NCBI RefSeq assembly: GCF_963678635.1
Contig: NC_087067.1
Span: 52,008,233 to 52,072,232 of the forward strand
Source of the DNA: Symsagittifera roscoffensis
Lineage: Eukaryota > Xenacoelomorpha > Acoela > Convolutidae
Reading direction: 5' to 3'
DNA: 64,000 nt
Shown piece by piece: positions 11,628-23,700 of the stretch. Every line of letters starts with the position of its first letter. The stretch's first letter is position 1. The notes below the pieces were generated by a model. That model had not been told where the DNA came from, made no database searches, and saw only the letters and a list, made by a program, of their open reading frames with translations. Both the position numbers and the translations under genes were made by a program.

Positions 11628-13805
11628 GAACTGAAAAATTGCTGTAGTTACAGTTTATCTCAATTCATGAATCATTACATTCTCTTTATCAAAACTTCAT
11701 CCAAAAGTAATTCTGATTATGTTTCCTCAGTAATCATTTCAGGGTGGTGCAGATTGACTTTTTTACTGACTCGGCTCTTGGGATTATATTGCAAGCAATC
11801 TTGAGTTAAGATTGCATAAAATTGTGTAGCCTGTGCAAAAAGGGTCTAGATAAAAAATTTAACTGGAGCAGGTTTGAACGAAAAATCTTTTTGGCTAGTC
11901 AGAAAACTGAAGTTGCAAAAAATTTATTTTGGGTTGTTTTCTAACTACTTAACGAAAAGTTTTGACCCACTTCCTGCTGTGTATAAAAAACCGATACAAA
12001 TGACGAAAAATGTGAAATAGTTAGCTTATAAAATTTGAATTAGTTTGCTGATTATTTTGTTCGCTGGAATAATAGCATGCCACCTATGAAAATCTCTAAA
12101 GACAATTTACCGATTGTTAACTCAAAAATTGTTTCGCACAAAGTCATTGCAATGGAAATTCCACGCAGAGAAAACATTTTAAAATTTTTTGTGTGTAAGT
12201 CATGTGAAATTAACAGAGTAGCAACGAGACATTTTTCAGTTAAATACAAAATTCTATATCTGTTTTTGATCAGTTTGAAACAAATGCAAGATAATAACTC
12301 GCTATATTCGTTCGGCATGTTTGTCATTGAAGTAGCACACCCCGCTTCAATTGATTTTTTTAAATAAAAAGTCTGTGAAACAAGACAAAAATAGTCAACA
12401 GATAAAAACCGAAAAAGTTTGAGGCGATTAGCATTGCCTTCTTATAATCTACTATTCCCTGATGTACATAGAGGGAAAACAAAAGTGAGGCTGGTTCAAG
12501 CTTTATAGTTCTGAGGGTTTTGCAAAATCGACAAAAAAGATTCTGAGAGATAACTGGTAACTATTTCATCATTTTAAGACATATCACTTCAATAAGGATT
12601 TTTGAAAGCGTTTAAATAAGATAGCTTGACGAACAGACGGTGTACCTTATCTGAGATTATTCTATGAGTACAGACCCCAGTCATAATTCAGTTGCGTAAC
12701 TTGTGTTTGCCGAAACATAAACAGTTTGTGATCAAAGTAGATGGCGTCTGAGTTGTTATTATTTGCGACGGTCGTCAGGCAAATTTTTCAATTCGCGAAC
12801 AAAATATTCGTCGACCGTAATCATACGTACCAGTTGAAATGGTTTTTCAAGTAACCCAAAGTTTTTAAGCTGCTGTGTTCATCCTACCGATGCCATAAGT
12901 CCCTGTTGTGATGGTTTTTGATAAGTGCACTGGTTGCGACGGAGTTTCGTTGTTGCGCTTGTCAAAAAGTTTGACTTTTTCCTTTGCGCCATTTTTTATT
13001 CAGTCGCGCCAATTTAGTTTTTGTTGCACCAGGTTGTTGCGCCAGTTTGGTGCCAATTAGCAAACTGTTTTCAGTCGCATCAAAATTTGAACTCCTTGAG
13101 CAGTGGATTTGAAAAGCTCTGGCAGTCATTTTTTCAATTCGTTATCTCGATTGTATTTTGGGTCATGTTAAGAAATTTTTCCTAGAAATCAACTCTATCA
13201 CTAAGTCGCTGAATCTTGAAATTGTGTTCAATCGGTCTTCGCACAGCCTAAAAACAAAGTTTTTGTAAAAATAACGTGGTAGTGACGGTAGAAAATTGTT
13301 TTTCAAACAAAAATATTATATTCGTTTGCTAAAACTCAACTATGTTTCATCGCTGATTTAGTGTTGCTATGATATTTCAGCCAACACTTACTCTATGGTT
13401 TATGCTAATTAGGGACACTCAACGAGGTCTGCTAAAGCCCTGAGTTCCAATGTAAAAAAACCTGGAGGGTACATCTGAGCAAGCATTCTAAATTGAAAAG
13501 CAAAAACTCACGAAATCTATATTTCATTTAAAAAAATATTGTGTATATTGCTAATAACTTTTATCCCATAGTTTCTTAAAACTTCTCAGCCAACTTTCTG
13601 TTGCAAAAATTGTGGTCTTGATTTTTTTTTGTAATAAGTTTATCATTCTCACCAAAACAACTTTTGAGCAAAATTTGCAGATTCCATCAGCTTGGTTTCT
13701 GATTTCAAAAAATTTTACGTGAAATAATTTTGTTTCTGCTATTTTTAATGATTACTAAAAAAAGCCATATCATGGCACCGTGATTTTTTTCTTAATTTAT
13801 TGCAG

Positions 13806-15932
13806 AATAAAAACAATGCCAACAGACGAAACAATGGTCCAGACGACAGTTATAAGGGCAGTGTCCAGTGCTCCATCTACCCTCAACCAAAAGACGTTTA
13901 CAAGTCTGTAGCTACGCCGATTCAGGAGCAAGATCGTATTTCGAGAGAACCCCAGAGAGACATATGCGCAAAGAACCAGAACCAATTGCAAAGACTCAAT
14001 TCTGTCCCACAAGCGCGACTTGCGTCCATCCAAAATTTAGTGCTCCCGAGTGGACCATCCTACAAAATCTTCCTTCATCGTAGAATTTTCTATCAGCTTT
14101 AAAGAAATTTTCCACTTTGAAGAAATTTTTTAAAATGTTCCCCGGTTGACCAAAAATGCTTATCATACAATTCTCATAAATGGGAAATTTCTTTTCATAC
14201 AATTTCATTCAATTCCATACGTACAAAAAACTGAATGAAAACTCTATAATAAACATTTTCCCATAAATGGAAATTGTATAATAGGTGTTATCTCCATAAA
14301 CCAAAAAGTTGTTTTTTGTTTCTAAAATTGTTTTCTTAAAAATTTTGGGTTTTGTTTGCAACCGAACACAAGTGACAAAGACCTTGGTTACTCAAAGCAC
14401 CAAAGGTTGGACGGTCTTAATTGTACAATGCATAAAAAACGACCTGAATTGTCTTCCAGATGTCTTTAACAAATGATATAACAAAAGTAACAAACTTTCA
14501 ATTTTTGGCAAAATTTTCTAGTGATGATTATTTTAAATTTTTGAATTTTAAAATTATCAGACATTGATAATGGCATACATAAACACGCCATACAAAAGAA
14601 ATAGGAAATTTTCGGCGTTTTTGAAGAAAAAAAATTCAGTTAAAAGAAAAAAAAGCCAATATTATCGTATCCAGGACTACGTTATGCACTCACAAAATAA
14701 AAACTTGCATTCAAAAAAAATTTTTCGGAAAAAGTTTGTTTGCATACAATATTCAATATGCGGTTGAAAAAATACAAAAAAAAATTTGGGGCAAATTTCC
14801 AAATTTTTTTGTCGCCATCACAAAATGACAGTCATACAATTTCCATATATGGAAATTGTATGGAAAGCATTTGTTTCAAAAAGATATTTAAAATCAGTTT
14901 TTTTTTGTCATCAGTCTGTTCAACTGTTCTCAAAAAGCCGCAGAAATGGTTTAAATTTTTTTTTCTTTTGTTAATCGAAAATGTATGAAAATTGTATGAC
15001 AAGCATTTTCTCCATACACCTGATGTATGGATTTGTATGATATTGATTTTTGTTGTATGGAATTGAATGATAAGCAATTTCGGTGAATGGAGGTCAACCC
15101 GGGTTTTCATTTCAAACAAACAAAATTGGTTTTGTTTCAATAAGTCTTTTAGTTATACGTAGTCAGCGGTTCAAAATTATTATGGGGTTCAGGTATATAT
15201 TGACAAAATTTCTCGTAATCTGCAAAAAAAACAGTTAGTGAGTTTTTCGGTAAACACCTATAGTGAAACAAGTGTTTGATCTTGCGAAGTTCTTTTATTG
15301 AACTCTGTGACAGCCGAGAACTTCTAAACTGCTTAAATAATTTTTTTTTAAATTCTGTCAGAAATTGTAAATTGTTTATAAGAAAATATGTAAATAGCGC
15401 TTTGTGGTCGAACCTTGATGCTCAAAACTAAATGTGTTTAATTCAGTTTTTTTCTTGCTCACAGCCAGTCACACTCAGCAGTTTTTTTAGTTTTTAATCC
15501 CTCATTTGATTAGAATTTTTCTACTTAAGTACTAATTTATCTTTCGAAGTTGTGGCTAATTGTGCCATTTAAATTGATGAAGTTCGTTTTAAAAGTCTTA
15601 GGTTGATCAATACGACAAAATGTCCATCAAAAAAGTCTCTCACTCCTTCGAAGGTTTGGTTGCTACGCTAGTTAACATGTTCAGTTCGTTAGACAAATAT
15701 TTAGGCTCATCATGAATTAATTTTCTGATATTCTGCCAAGTGAAGGAAATTTTCATTTTGTTTCATTCTACCTCCCTGCAGCTAATTTGCTCTTTTTCTA
15801 GGGAAAGGAATCCATTCGGAAAACAAATTCCCACAGATAAAGCCTGTTGTGCTAAACATGGTTTCTCAAAGAGACTGGAACCATCGTGTTGATCCAGAAA
15901 ATGCAGGCCGCGTCATTGTGGATTTGGGTTGA
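13806..15932 (+). pseudogene. Smr gene remnant in unit C
   Basis: Only the first linker pseudo-exon (from 13806, after TTGCAG) and the terminal Smr exon (15802-15932, open, ending VIVDLG-stop) remain. A deletion at about 15480 removed the second linker exon and the DLHG exon. It is independent of the deletion in units A and B. Confidence 0.82.
14140..15103. mobile_element. Terminal-inverted-repeat element, copy in unit C
   Basis: Same position and ends (CCCCGGTTGACC and GGTCAACCCGGG) as in units A and B, with scattered substitutions consistent with the older age of unit C. Confidence 0.75.
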
Positions 15933-17018
15933 GAACTGAAAAATTGCTGTAGTTACAGTTTATCTCAATTCATGAATCATTACATTCTCTTTATCAAAAC
16001 TTCATCCAAAACTAATTCTGATTATGTTTCCTCAGTAATCATTTCAGGGTGATGCAGATTGACTTTTTTACTGACTGGGCTCTTGGGATTATATTGCAAT
16101 CTTGAGGTAAGATTGCATAAAATTGTGTAGCCTGTGCAAAAAGGGTCCACATAAAAAATTTAACTGGAGCAGGTTTGAACGAAAAATCTTTTTGGCTAGT
16201 CAGAAAACTGAAGTTGCAAAAACTAAATGTGTAATTTATTTTGGGTTGTTTTCTAACTACTTAACGAAAAGTTTTGATCCACTTCCTTCTGTGTATAAAG
16301 AATGGATACAAAAGACGAAAAATGTGAATTAGTTAGCTTATAGAATTTGAACTAGTCTGCTAATTATTTAGTTCGCTGGAATATTAGCATGCCACCTATG
16401 AAAATCTCTAAAGCCAATTTACCGATTGCTAACTCAAAAATCGTTTCGCACAAAGTCATTGCAATGGAAATTCCAAGCAGAGAAATCATTTTACAGTTTT
16501 TTGTGTGTAAGTCATTTGAAATTAACAGAGTAAACACGAGATTTTTTTCAGTTAAATACAAAATTCTATATCTGTTTTTGATCAGTTTGAAACAAATGCA
16601 AGATAATAACTCTCTATAAACGACTTTTAAAACAATAGTCTAGAGGCAGGTTTCTGGACAACCGCTTATCCGACTTTTACGCACGATCAAGAGCCCTCAT
16701 TCGTTCGGCATGTTTGTCATTGAAGTAGCACACCCCGCTTCAATTGATTTTTTAAATAAAAAAGTCTGTGAAACAAGGCAAAAAAGTAAACAGATAAATA
16801 CCGAAAAAGTTTGAGGCGATTAGCATTGCCTTCTTATAATCTACTAATCCCTGATGTACAAAAGTGAGGCTGGTTCAAGCTTTATAGTTCTGAAGGACTT
16901 GCAAAATCGACAAAAAAAGATTCTGAGAGATAACTGGTAACTATTTCATCATTTTAAGACATACCACTTCAATAAGGATATTTGAAAGCTTTTAAAAACA
17001 TAAAAGAATCAAATAAAA

Positions 17019-17082
17019 TCTATCTATCTATCTGTCTATCTTTCTATCTATCTATCTATCTATCTATCTATCAATCTTACTT

Positions 17083-17152
<70 letters not shown>

Positions 17153-17205
17153 AATCTTACTTTCTATCTATCTATCAATCTTCTATCTAACTATGAACCT
17201 ATATA
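17019..17205. repeat. (CTAT)n microsatellite
   Basis: About 185 bp of CTAT repeats, interrupted by CTTA/CTTT variants and by a repeated CAATCTTACTTT spacer at about 17072 and 17152. It lies directly at the truncated right end of the tandem array. Confidence 0.95.
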
Positions 17206-17218
17206 TCTATAATTTATA

Positions 17219-17331
17219 ACTCTCTCTCTCTCTCTCTCTCTTCCTCGCTCGCTTGCTCTCTCTCTCTCTCTCTCTCTATCGTTCTCTCTGAATATATTAA
17301 TGAGGATACATATTTTAAAATATGAATTGGA

Positions 17332-17369
<38 letters not shown>

Positions 17370-17460
17370 GAGAGAGATGGGGCGAGAGAAAAGACAGAGA
17401 TAGAGATAGATAGAGAGAGAGAGAGGGGAGATAGAGGATTGATGAAGAGAGAGATTAATA
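17219..17460. repeat. (CT)n followed by (GA)n microsatellites
   Basis: A CT-rich tract (17219-17285) and a GA-rich tract (about 17331-17453) separated by about 45 bp. Because they are reverse complements they form an inverted repeat able to fold into a long hairpin. Confidence 0.93.
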
Positions 17461-18290
17461 ATTAAATATAAGTTTGTCGCCTTTTTACTCTTCAATTTTA
17501 TGGCAGTGATTTATAAAATTGAGTATTTCATAGTGTCAAATCATCAAAAGAACCACGTTACATGCACCGCTAAGCAATTGATTCCTTTTTTTTAGAATTT
17601 TTTTGGATGTCTTGAGAGATCTAATCATGATGTCTTAGGACCGTCGAGTAGTTTTGCTGAAAGTTGCTTCTGATCTGGTTTGGGTCATTGAATGTATTGA
17701 AAATAAAATAACGGTGTGTCATAATGTGTTTGGGTTGATACTCTATTTTTTTTGCATGAAAAAACGTTTGTCTTTAGATATTTTATACAATGAAAAATAC
17801 AAAACATTTTTGTTTGACATTTGGCAAAATTGAAAAAAAAAATACAAATCGTGGAGATAAAAAGATACGCCAAACACTGAAAACGCGAAAGAAAAAGCTC
17901 AAAACTTTATCGGCAGTACAAAAGTCTCCTTAATTGCTCCATTAATTGTTAAAATATCGTTTTTTAGAAAAAACTTGGAAACGGAACAAAACACAAAATT
18001 GTCATTCAAAAAAGCAGATTGATTGTAACTTTTTAGATTTTACTTTTTAGTTTACCTAGAAACCTCTTAGTTTATTGATAAATAGCAGTTAATGATAATT
18101 AGCAGAATTCTTTTTTTGAAGCCCGTGCCCACAAAATGACCAGAATTTTTTTATTTATGGTTGTTAACTTCTATGTTTTTCTGCATAAATTGTTTACGCT
18201 GATTTTGCTTCTTTCTGCAACTTGATCATTTTGATTCAATCGTTGGTATCGTTTATTTTCGCTCAGTACAGAACATGAGGTACACGGAGT
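17461..18290. other. Intergenic, no gene seen
   Basis: AT-rich sequence with short homopolymer runs. No open frame with coding character and no repeat matching the rest of the window was noticed. Confidence 0.4.
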
Positions 18291-19190
18291 GAGGTTCATT
18301 GGAAACCACGCATTTTGGGACCACGCAATCGATTATAATCCATTAAAAATTCATTATATTGGATTATTTTAGATGATAATGGATTATAATCTTTATATTT
18401 TCCCCCCAAATTTCTGCAAAATTTGCAACATTTTCTGTAATAGTATTAGCCTACCCTTTAAAAATCTACTCACATTTAGTTACAGTTTGCATGAGCATGT
18501 CCCTCACATTTTAAACTAAACTTTTCTCAGTTTTGACACCGAGAATTTACACCCGTCCCCACACCTTTATCCGCAGGCCTATCACCACCCCGGATGCCCT
18601 ACCCCCACCTACCTCCACCCACCTATAACCCTCCCACCTACCTCCACCAAATCACCCATGTAAACCCCCCTACACCTAACCACGATCACCTATCACCCCC
18701 ACCTACCCCCCACCTACCACGCCCACCTATAACCCTCCCACCTACCCCTACCTAAACCTAACCAAACCCTTCCACCTACCCTCACCTACTCCCCCAACCC
18801 CGCACCTACCCCATGGTGGGAGTTAGTGTGAAGGTAAGTATGGTGGGAGTTAGTGTGAAGTTTTAAGATGGGAGACAAGTAGAATTAGAAAGCGACAAAA
18901 CTTTTTGCTGTAGACAATTGTAAACCACAACTTAGCGATTGCAAAGTTCAAGTTTTGAAAATTTGCTTTCGAGGTTTTGATCAATTCAGACTCTTACCGG
19001 TAAAAATCTATTATAATCTAATATAATCTCTTGTAATCCATTATAATCCAATAAAATCCCTAATAATTTGTTATAATGGATTAAATTGATTCCGATATTT
19101 TTGTTTTATAATCGATTATTAATTCATTATAACCAATTATTTTAAAATTTTTAGGGAGACAGGCCATGAAAATCCATCATAATAGGTTTT
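18290..19190. repeat. Dispersed repeat with GATTATAATC motifs and a C-rich core
   Basis: Both ends are dense in TTATAATCCATTATAATC-like words. The middle (18540-18830) is a strongly strand-biased tract built from degenerate CCCACCTA/CCCACCTACC units. A related arrangement at about 48770-49330 shares GGATTATAA, GCAAAATNATTTGCAACAT and a C-rich core, so this is a repeat family. There is no coding capacity. It may be a non-autonomous element carrying an internal minisatellite. Confidence 0.6.
18540..18830. repeat. C-rich degenerate minisatellite
   Basis: About 290 bp with almost no G on the plus strand, made of CCCACCTA-type units in irregular spacing (CCCACCTACC, CCCACCTATAACC). It is followed at 18812-18862 by a short G-rich stretch with two copies of ATGGTGGGAGTTAGTGTGAAG. 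Confidence 0.85.
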
Positions 19191-19202
19191 TATCAATGGA
19201 AG

Positions 19203-19640
19203 CAGGGGCGGATCTAGGATTTTCTCGAGGGGGGGGGGCGGATTTTCAAAAAAAAATCGAAAATTTTGACGACCTTTTTTTTTTTATAGATCGACCAAAT
19301 TGATTTTTCGAGCTCTCCCAAAGCAGTGTTTTGCCCCAATTTTGGCAAATTTTCTGCGCCGCAGGCAAATTTTTGAAAAAACAGTCAAAAAAGCCGTTTT
19401 TGGGCACTTTTTGAAAAATTTTGACAAAAAAATCGCGTTTTATTTGGCGCGCGCTCCCCCCCAAAGTTAGTATATATTGGCGCCGAAGGCGCCTTTAGAA
19501 AAATTTTAGGGTCGGTCGGGCAAAAATGGATTTCTGAAAAAGTATCAAAGGGGGGACCCTTTGGGTCGGCAGGGGGTCGAATCCCTGAGGGGGGGGGGGG
19601 CGTCCGCCCCCCTCGCCCCCCCCCCCTAAATCCGCCCCTG
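19203..19640. mobile_element. hAT-like MITE with 8-bp target duplication
   Basis: The 438-bp element begins CAGGGGCGGATCTAGG and ends with the inverse (CCTAAATCCGCCCCTG). It is flanked by an exact 8-bp duplication, AATGGAAG, at 19195-19202 and 19641-19648. Eight-bp duplications with CAGGGG-type termini suit hAT-superfamily non-autonomous elements. There is no transposase. Related copies lie at 45882, 48181 and 60212. Confidence 0.88.
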
Positions 19641-19827
19641 AATGGAAGCTCATTGCGGGAATATCTGCTGGCTTGAAGTTCGTGCTTCAAAATTTTTCTG
19701 CATTTGATTGCTTCCATTGTATTCAGCAAATAATAATCGAGTCAAGTGATATTATAAGTCTCACTATGGACTTTTTTAACCATTCATGCGATAACTTTCG
19801 TATTTTAAGTTTGTTCTTGGGGAATCA

Positions 19828-20010
19828 GTGGTTTACAAAAATTTCAAAAATCCTTCAACATTTTTTTTTTCTAAAAATGTCGCTTTTTTTTACCATAACA
19901 GCATTGGTTTTCTTGTTTTAAAACAAGAGAACCAATGCTGTTATGGTCAAAAAAGCGACATTTTTAGGGAAAAAAATGTTGAAGGATTTTTGAAATTTGT
20001 AATAACCAAT
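19828..20010. repeat. Near-perfect palindrome
   Basis: Two arms of about 90 bp meet at 19919-19921 (CTTGTTTT|AAAACAAG). The arms differ at a few sites, so it is not a simple read-folding artefact. Mid-arm match: CCATAACAGCATTGG and CCAATGCTGTTATGG. Confidence 0.92.
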
Positions 20011-20754
20011 TGTTAAGGTTTTATTTGGATATGAATTTCTTGTCAACTCCCATTTGCAGGCTGTTGAAGTTAGTTTTTTGAAAAACATGTTCTGATTCTC
20101 CTTCGAGGTAGAGAGTAATCATTCTATATCGCTAGTCTTCAGCGATTAAATTGAGTTGAAACTTCTCCGATCAATTTTGTTCCGACCACTGAAAAAGGAG
20201 AGGAAATTTGTTTCCCTCATTCAAACTCATTTCATGCAAAACCATGTGATACAATTGAAAATCAGATGTGATCCAGTAATAAACACAAAAATTGACAATT
20301 TTCTCTTTTGATTTTTCAAATTACCATAATCAGAACCATGTTCTTTTTAAACAGTATTTGTTTGCACTAAAAAGCGAACTCTTCTCAATAAATGTCTTCA
20401 CAATCTTTCGCTGATTCTTATAATGATTTTTTAAAATACTCTGTGAGTGAAATTATCCTTGGAGACGGAAGGCTGTTTGCTTCCTAAAAGTAACGAAAAA
20501 GAATCATTTTTATTATCATCTTATGTTTACTCAAGGACATCTAACTCCTTTTCCAATATTCAATTTAGTCTGGTTTTCTACAGAAATTAGTATTCCTGTT
20601 GAATCATTTGTTTTGACGCAAGGACTGCAAAATGTCACAGCTAGTGTGTTCTCAAGTGCTTGTGATAGAGATCCCTTCAAAAGCGATAGCCAAAAGTAGT
20701 TTGACATAAAACTTCCAGCAAGCTCAAATTAAAGTTATTTAAATGCGCTGAAAT
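20011..20754. promoter_or_regulatory. 5' region of the membrane-anchored Smr gene
   Basis: AT-rich sequence upstream of the start codon at 20755. No convincing TATA box or initiator was identified. It presumably holds the promoter and 5' UTR. Confidence 0.25.
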
Positions 20755-23700
20755 ATGGAACCGACATTTTGGCACTATGTGATCGGGGGAGCCGTGCTTG
20801 CTATAGTTGTCATAGTTTTGGTTCTTTTCTGCAAGAAGAAATGCAATTTGGAAATAAGAAACGACGTTTTGGAGGCTGTTATCGTAGACAACGATGTCAA
20901 AACAAATGAGCAACACCGCAACCAACGATCGGGCCCAGCAAAAACGACGACTTCCACATCAGTTCAGCAACCAGTGCGACAGTCGAATAACCCATCCGTG
21001 ACATCTACTCAAGAAAATGACAAGAAAAACAATCACAACAAAGATATTAACAAAAGTCAGAAAGAAATCCATCGCCAGAAAGAGGCAGACACAAAGCCTC
21101 GTCCGCAAACTGCATCTGTGAGTCCAATGCTATTCAGACCGATGAACCACGAGATAGATTCTGCTGTGTTATACATATTGTCAACTAATTGTTAAAAAAG
21201 TAGGCATTAAACGCAATTTTTCAAAGGTTTTCAAAATTGAATCTTGGACTTCCCAACAAGGTTCCTGATGGTTCTTTCCGGGTTGTCCAAAATTGCCCTC
21301 GACTCCTCAAGTTCCTGCAGGAAATCCAAGGCATGTTCTTGACTATTAAACCCCGACAGGTCAAAACAGTACTGTGAAATCGATAAGCGCTATCTCTTCG
21401 TCTTAAACGATGAAAATTAAAATGCTCAAATTCTCAAATTACGTATCTCTTGATAAAAAAAAGGTTAAATTATGATTCAATGGTGAAACATATTTTTCAC
21501 TATATACTCAAGCTAATTTAGTTTTTAAGGGTAAGCCAGGCATAACTTTTTTGTTCTAGAAAAATCAGTAAAAAATATTTTTTGTAACATTTAATTGTCA
21601 GTAATCTGACACACTGTGGAAGCAAAAAAGTTTCTTCAACAGTCTTCTTAATTCAAAGAAGACTTTTTCAAGACAATGATGGTCACACAACCTTTTCTCC
21701 ATTTTTAAGTCAATCACTAGTTTAAGCTTTCTTTTTTCAGCCTTAGTTTTGATAGTTATTTTATATGATAGAGAATTAACGATGTCCTCAATCAAACTGA
21801 TGATCCAGATGCGGATAAACGTGGTTGCGTGAAACGTCAGAGTTTTGTGGACAGTCCCGTTTGCGGGGATTCTGCCATCAATGGTCCAGATACGACGGAC
21901 AATGGGAACTCTGTGGACAATCCCGTTTGTATGGACACACCCAGTACTGAAAACCAAAGCAAAATTGAAGATAATCCCGGTCGTGTGGGGAAATCCAGTC
22001 GTGGGAACAATCGTGGTTTTTGGGACAACCATGGGTTTGTGGACGATCGGAACGTTTTGGACACTCACGGTTTTGTGGGTTTTGCGGACAACAGTCGTCT
22101 GGAGGCTGGTTTTCTGGACGCACAGTGTGACAATTACACGCGTAAAAAAGCCCCACTTGTTAATTCGGCATCTACGCGGTTTCAGCAGCACAATCGGTGT
22201 TCGAGGGCTCCTTTGCGAGACATAGACGTGAACAACCAGAACCACTGGCAACGATCTATCTCTGTCCCACACCCGCAGAATTTCTTATCTGTAAGTCTCT
22301 AAATTAAGAGGATCAATTTTTTCCATTCAAAACACCTACCCTTAGTTCTAGCTTTCTGACATCAGTTTTGATTGAAGAAGAAGTCCTATGAAGTCTGCCC
22401 TTTAAAACTTTTCGGCTCAAAGTTATCAGAGAGCAAAGAACAAATACAGATCAGAAGTTAAATTAGGTTAGTTGCTCTCAGAAGTCAACCTTGAACGTAA
22501 TGGACGCAAAACTTCGGGAATCAACAAACTTCTGCGTCCGTTTCCTTCTCCATCCTTCAAAAACATTTAGTTTCAAAAATCTATTTTCACCGAAACCTCT
22601 TCAAACGAGACATTTTTGCAGTATATAAAGTTTCTGCAGTTGATAAAGTTTTGCAGTTAATAATGAGCGAAAACACTGTTTCAGCCTCCGCAGAGAAGAA
22701 ATAGAAGCAGAAGCAATAGAGCAAGAAACAGGAGCCGATCCAAATCACGTGGTCGTTTGCCTCTAAAAGACCTTCATGGGCTGAGCAAAAGCGATGCTTG
22801 TTTTGAAGTCAGGGAGTTCTACAATGAATGCTTCTCCGAAGGACATAGCGAATTTGGAGTCATTACAGGCAAAAAAATTTTTTTAGGCTCCGTCATTTGC
22901 ACAGATTTAGTTCTGAAAATGTTTACAATCTCTAATTGCGCAGGTTGTTTCAATTCAGAAAAAAAAACTGAATTTTTTCACATCAATTTTTTTTCGACTC
23001 TCATCATCCAAAAAACAGTGAAGCAAAATAAATGTAATTCAAGCGTGGCCATGATGAACTTGAAGATTCCCACACACTACCTTTTACCTATGATTAATTT
23101 AACGGACTTTCTTCTCTCGTTAATTTATATTATTTACACAAGCAATGCTTGCGTTATAGCGTAAACTACTTTTTTTCCAAGCTAAGTCGCAAATATTGTT
23201 GCAGCACAAATATTGTTGCAATAAAATGTGTTCATTTTGAAAGTGTTGATTTTGATCAATAAACAACTATTAAGTACGGCCAAAATATTGTTGTCTTGAG
23301 CTTAAATTTGAAAAGGTTTTTCACATGTAATATTTTTTGTGAGTTATGGGGGTTTAAAAATAGCCATTTTGCCCAATTTGGGATCATTAACGCGCGATAT
23401 ACTTCACGCTATTACCGCGTAAACGGAGATTCAATCCGTCAAAGAAATAGTTCCAAAAGTGTTGAAAGAAGTTTTTTTGCCTTATTTGATTTGTTAATAG
23501 GAGCGAAAACTATCACTATGTACTTAATATGGCGTGCGGGGAATAGTTTTCAGAAAAAATCTCAAATTAAAAAAAAAATCATTTTTTTCTACTTTTAGTT
23601 TTTTTATGTTAGTAATGCTCCATAAACTGCTCTATAACTTCAAGGATGTTAGTTGGTAAATTTCGTTTTTTTTTCAAATAGACTGGTACTACTAATGCGT

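Larger units (their letters stand above)
7826..12660 (+). repeat. Tandem unit B (4.83 kb)
   Basis: Nearly identical to unit A throughout, with the same internal transposon (9323-10288) and the same deletion of the middle Smr exon (junction about 11343). It differs in keeping a lysine codon (AAA, 11520-11522) where unit A has TAA in the terminal Smr exon. Confidence 0.93.
12661..16995 (+). repeat. Tandem unit C (truncated, more diverged)
   Basis: Aligns with units A and B but carries many more substitutions. It has a different deletion: the sequence jumps at about 15480 from the position equivalent to copy-0 475 to that equivalent to copy-0 1440, removing both the linker exon and the middle Smr exon. 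It has about 80 extra bp near 16616-16700 relative to A and B. Alignment stops at about 16995, where the microsatellite cluster begins. Confidence 0.88.

Noticed and set aside
18540-18830. Telomere-like or centromeric repeat
   Set aside because: Units are CCCACCTA-like and irregular, not a TTAGGG-type telomere, and the tract is internal to a dispersed repeat family.
20775-20957. Minus-strand ORFs opposite Smr exon 1
   Set aside because: Shadow frames of the membrane-anchor exon.
21598-22272. Long minus-strand ORF (224 codons) opposite Smr exon 2
   Set aside because: It is the shadow of the repetitive exon. Splice phases and paralogue alignment support the plus-strand frame.
22757-23164. Smr exon 3 reading through into intron 3 as a 135-codon protein
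   Set aside because: Read-through replaces the TGKGIHS half of the domain with unrelated sequence, while splicing via the GC donor restores the conserved motif.
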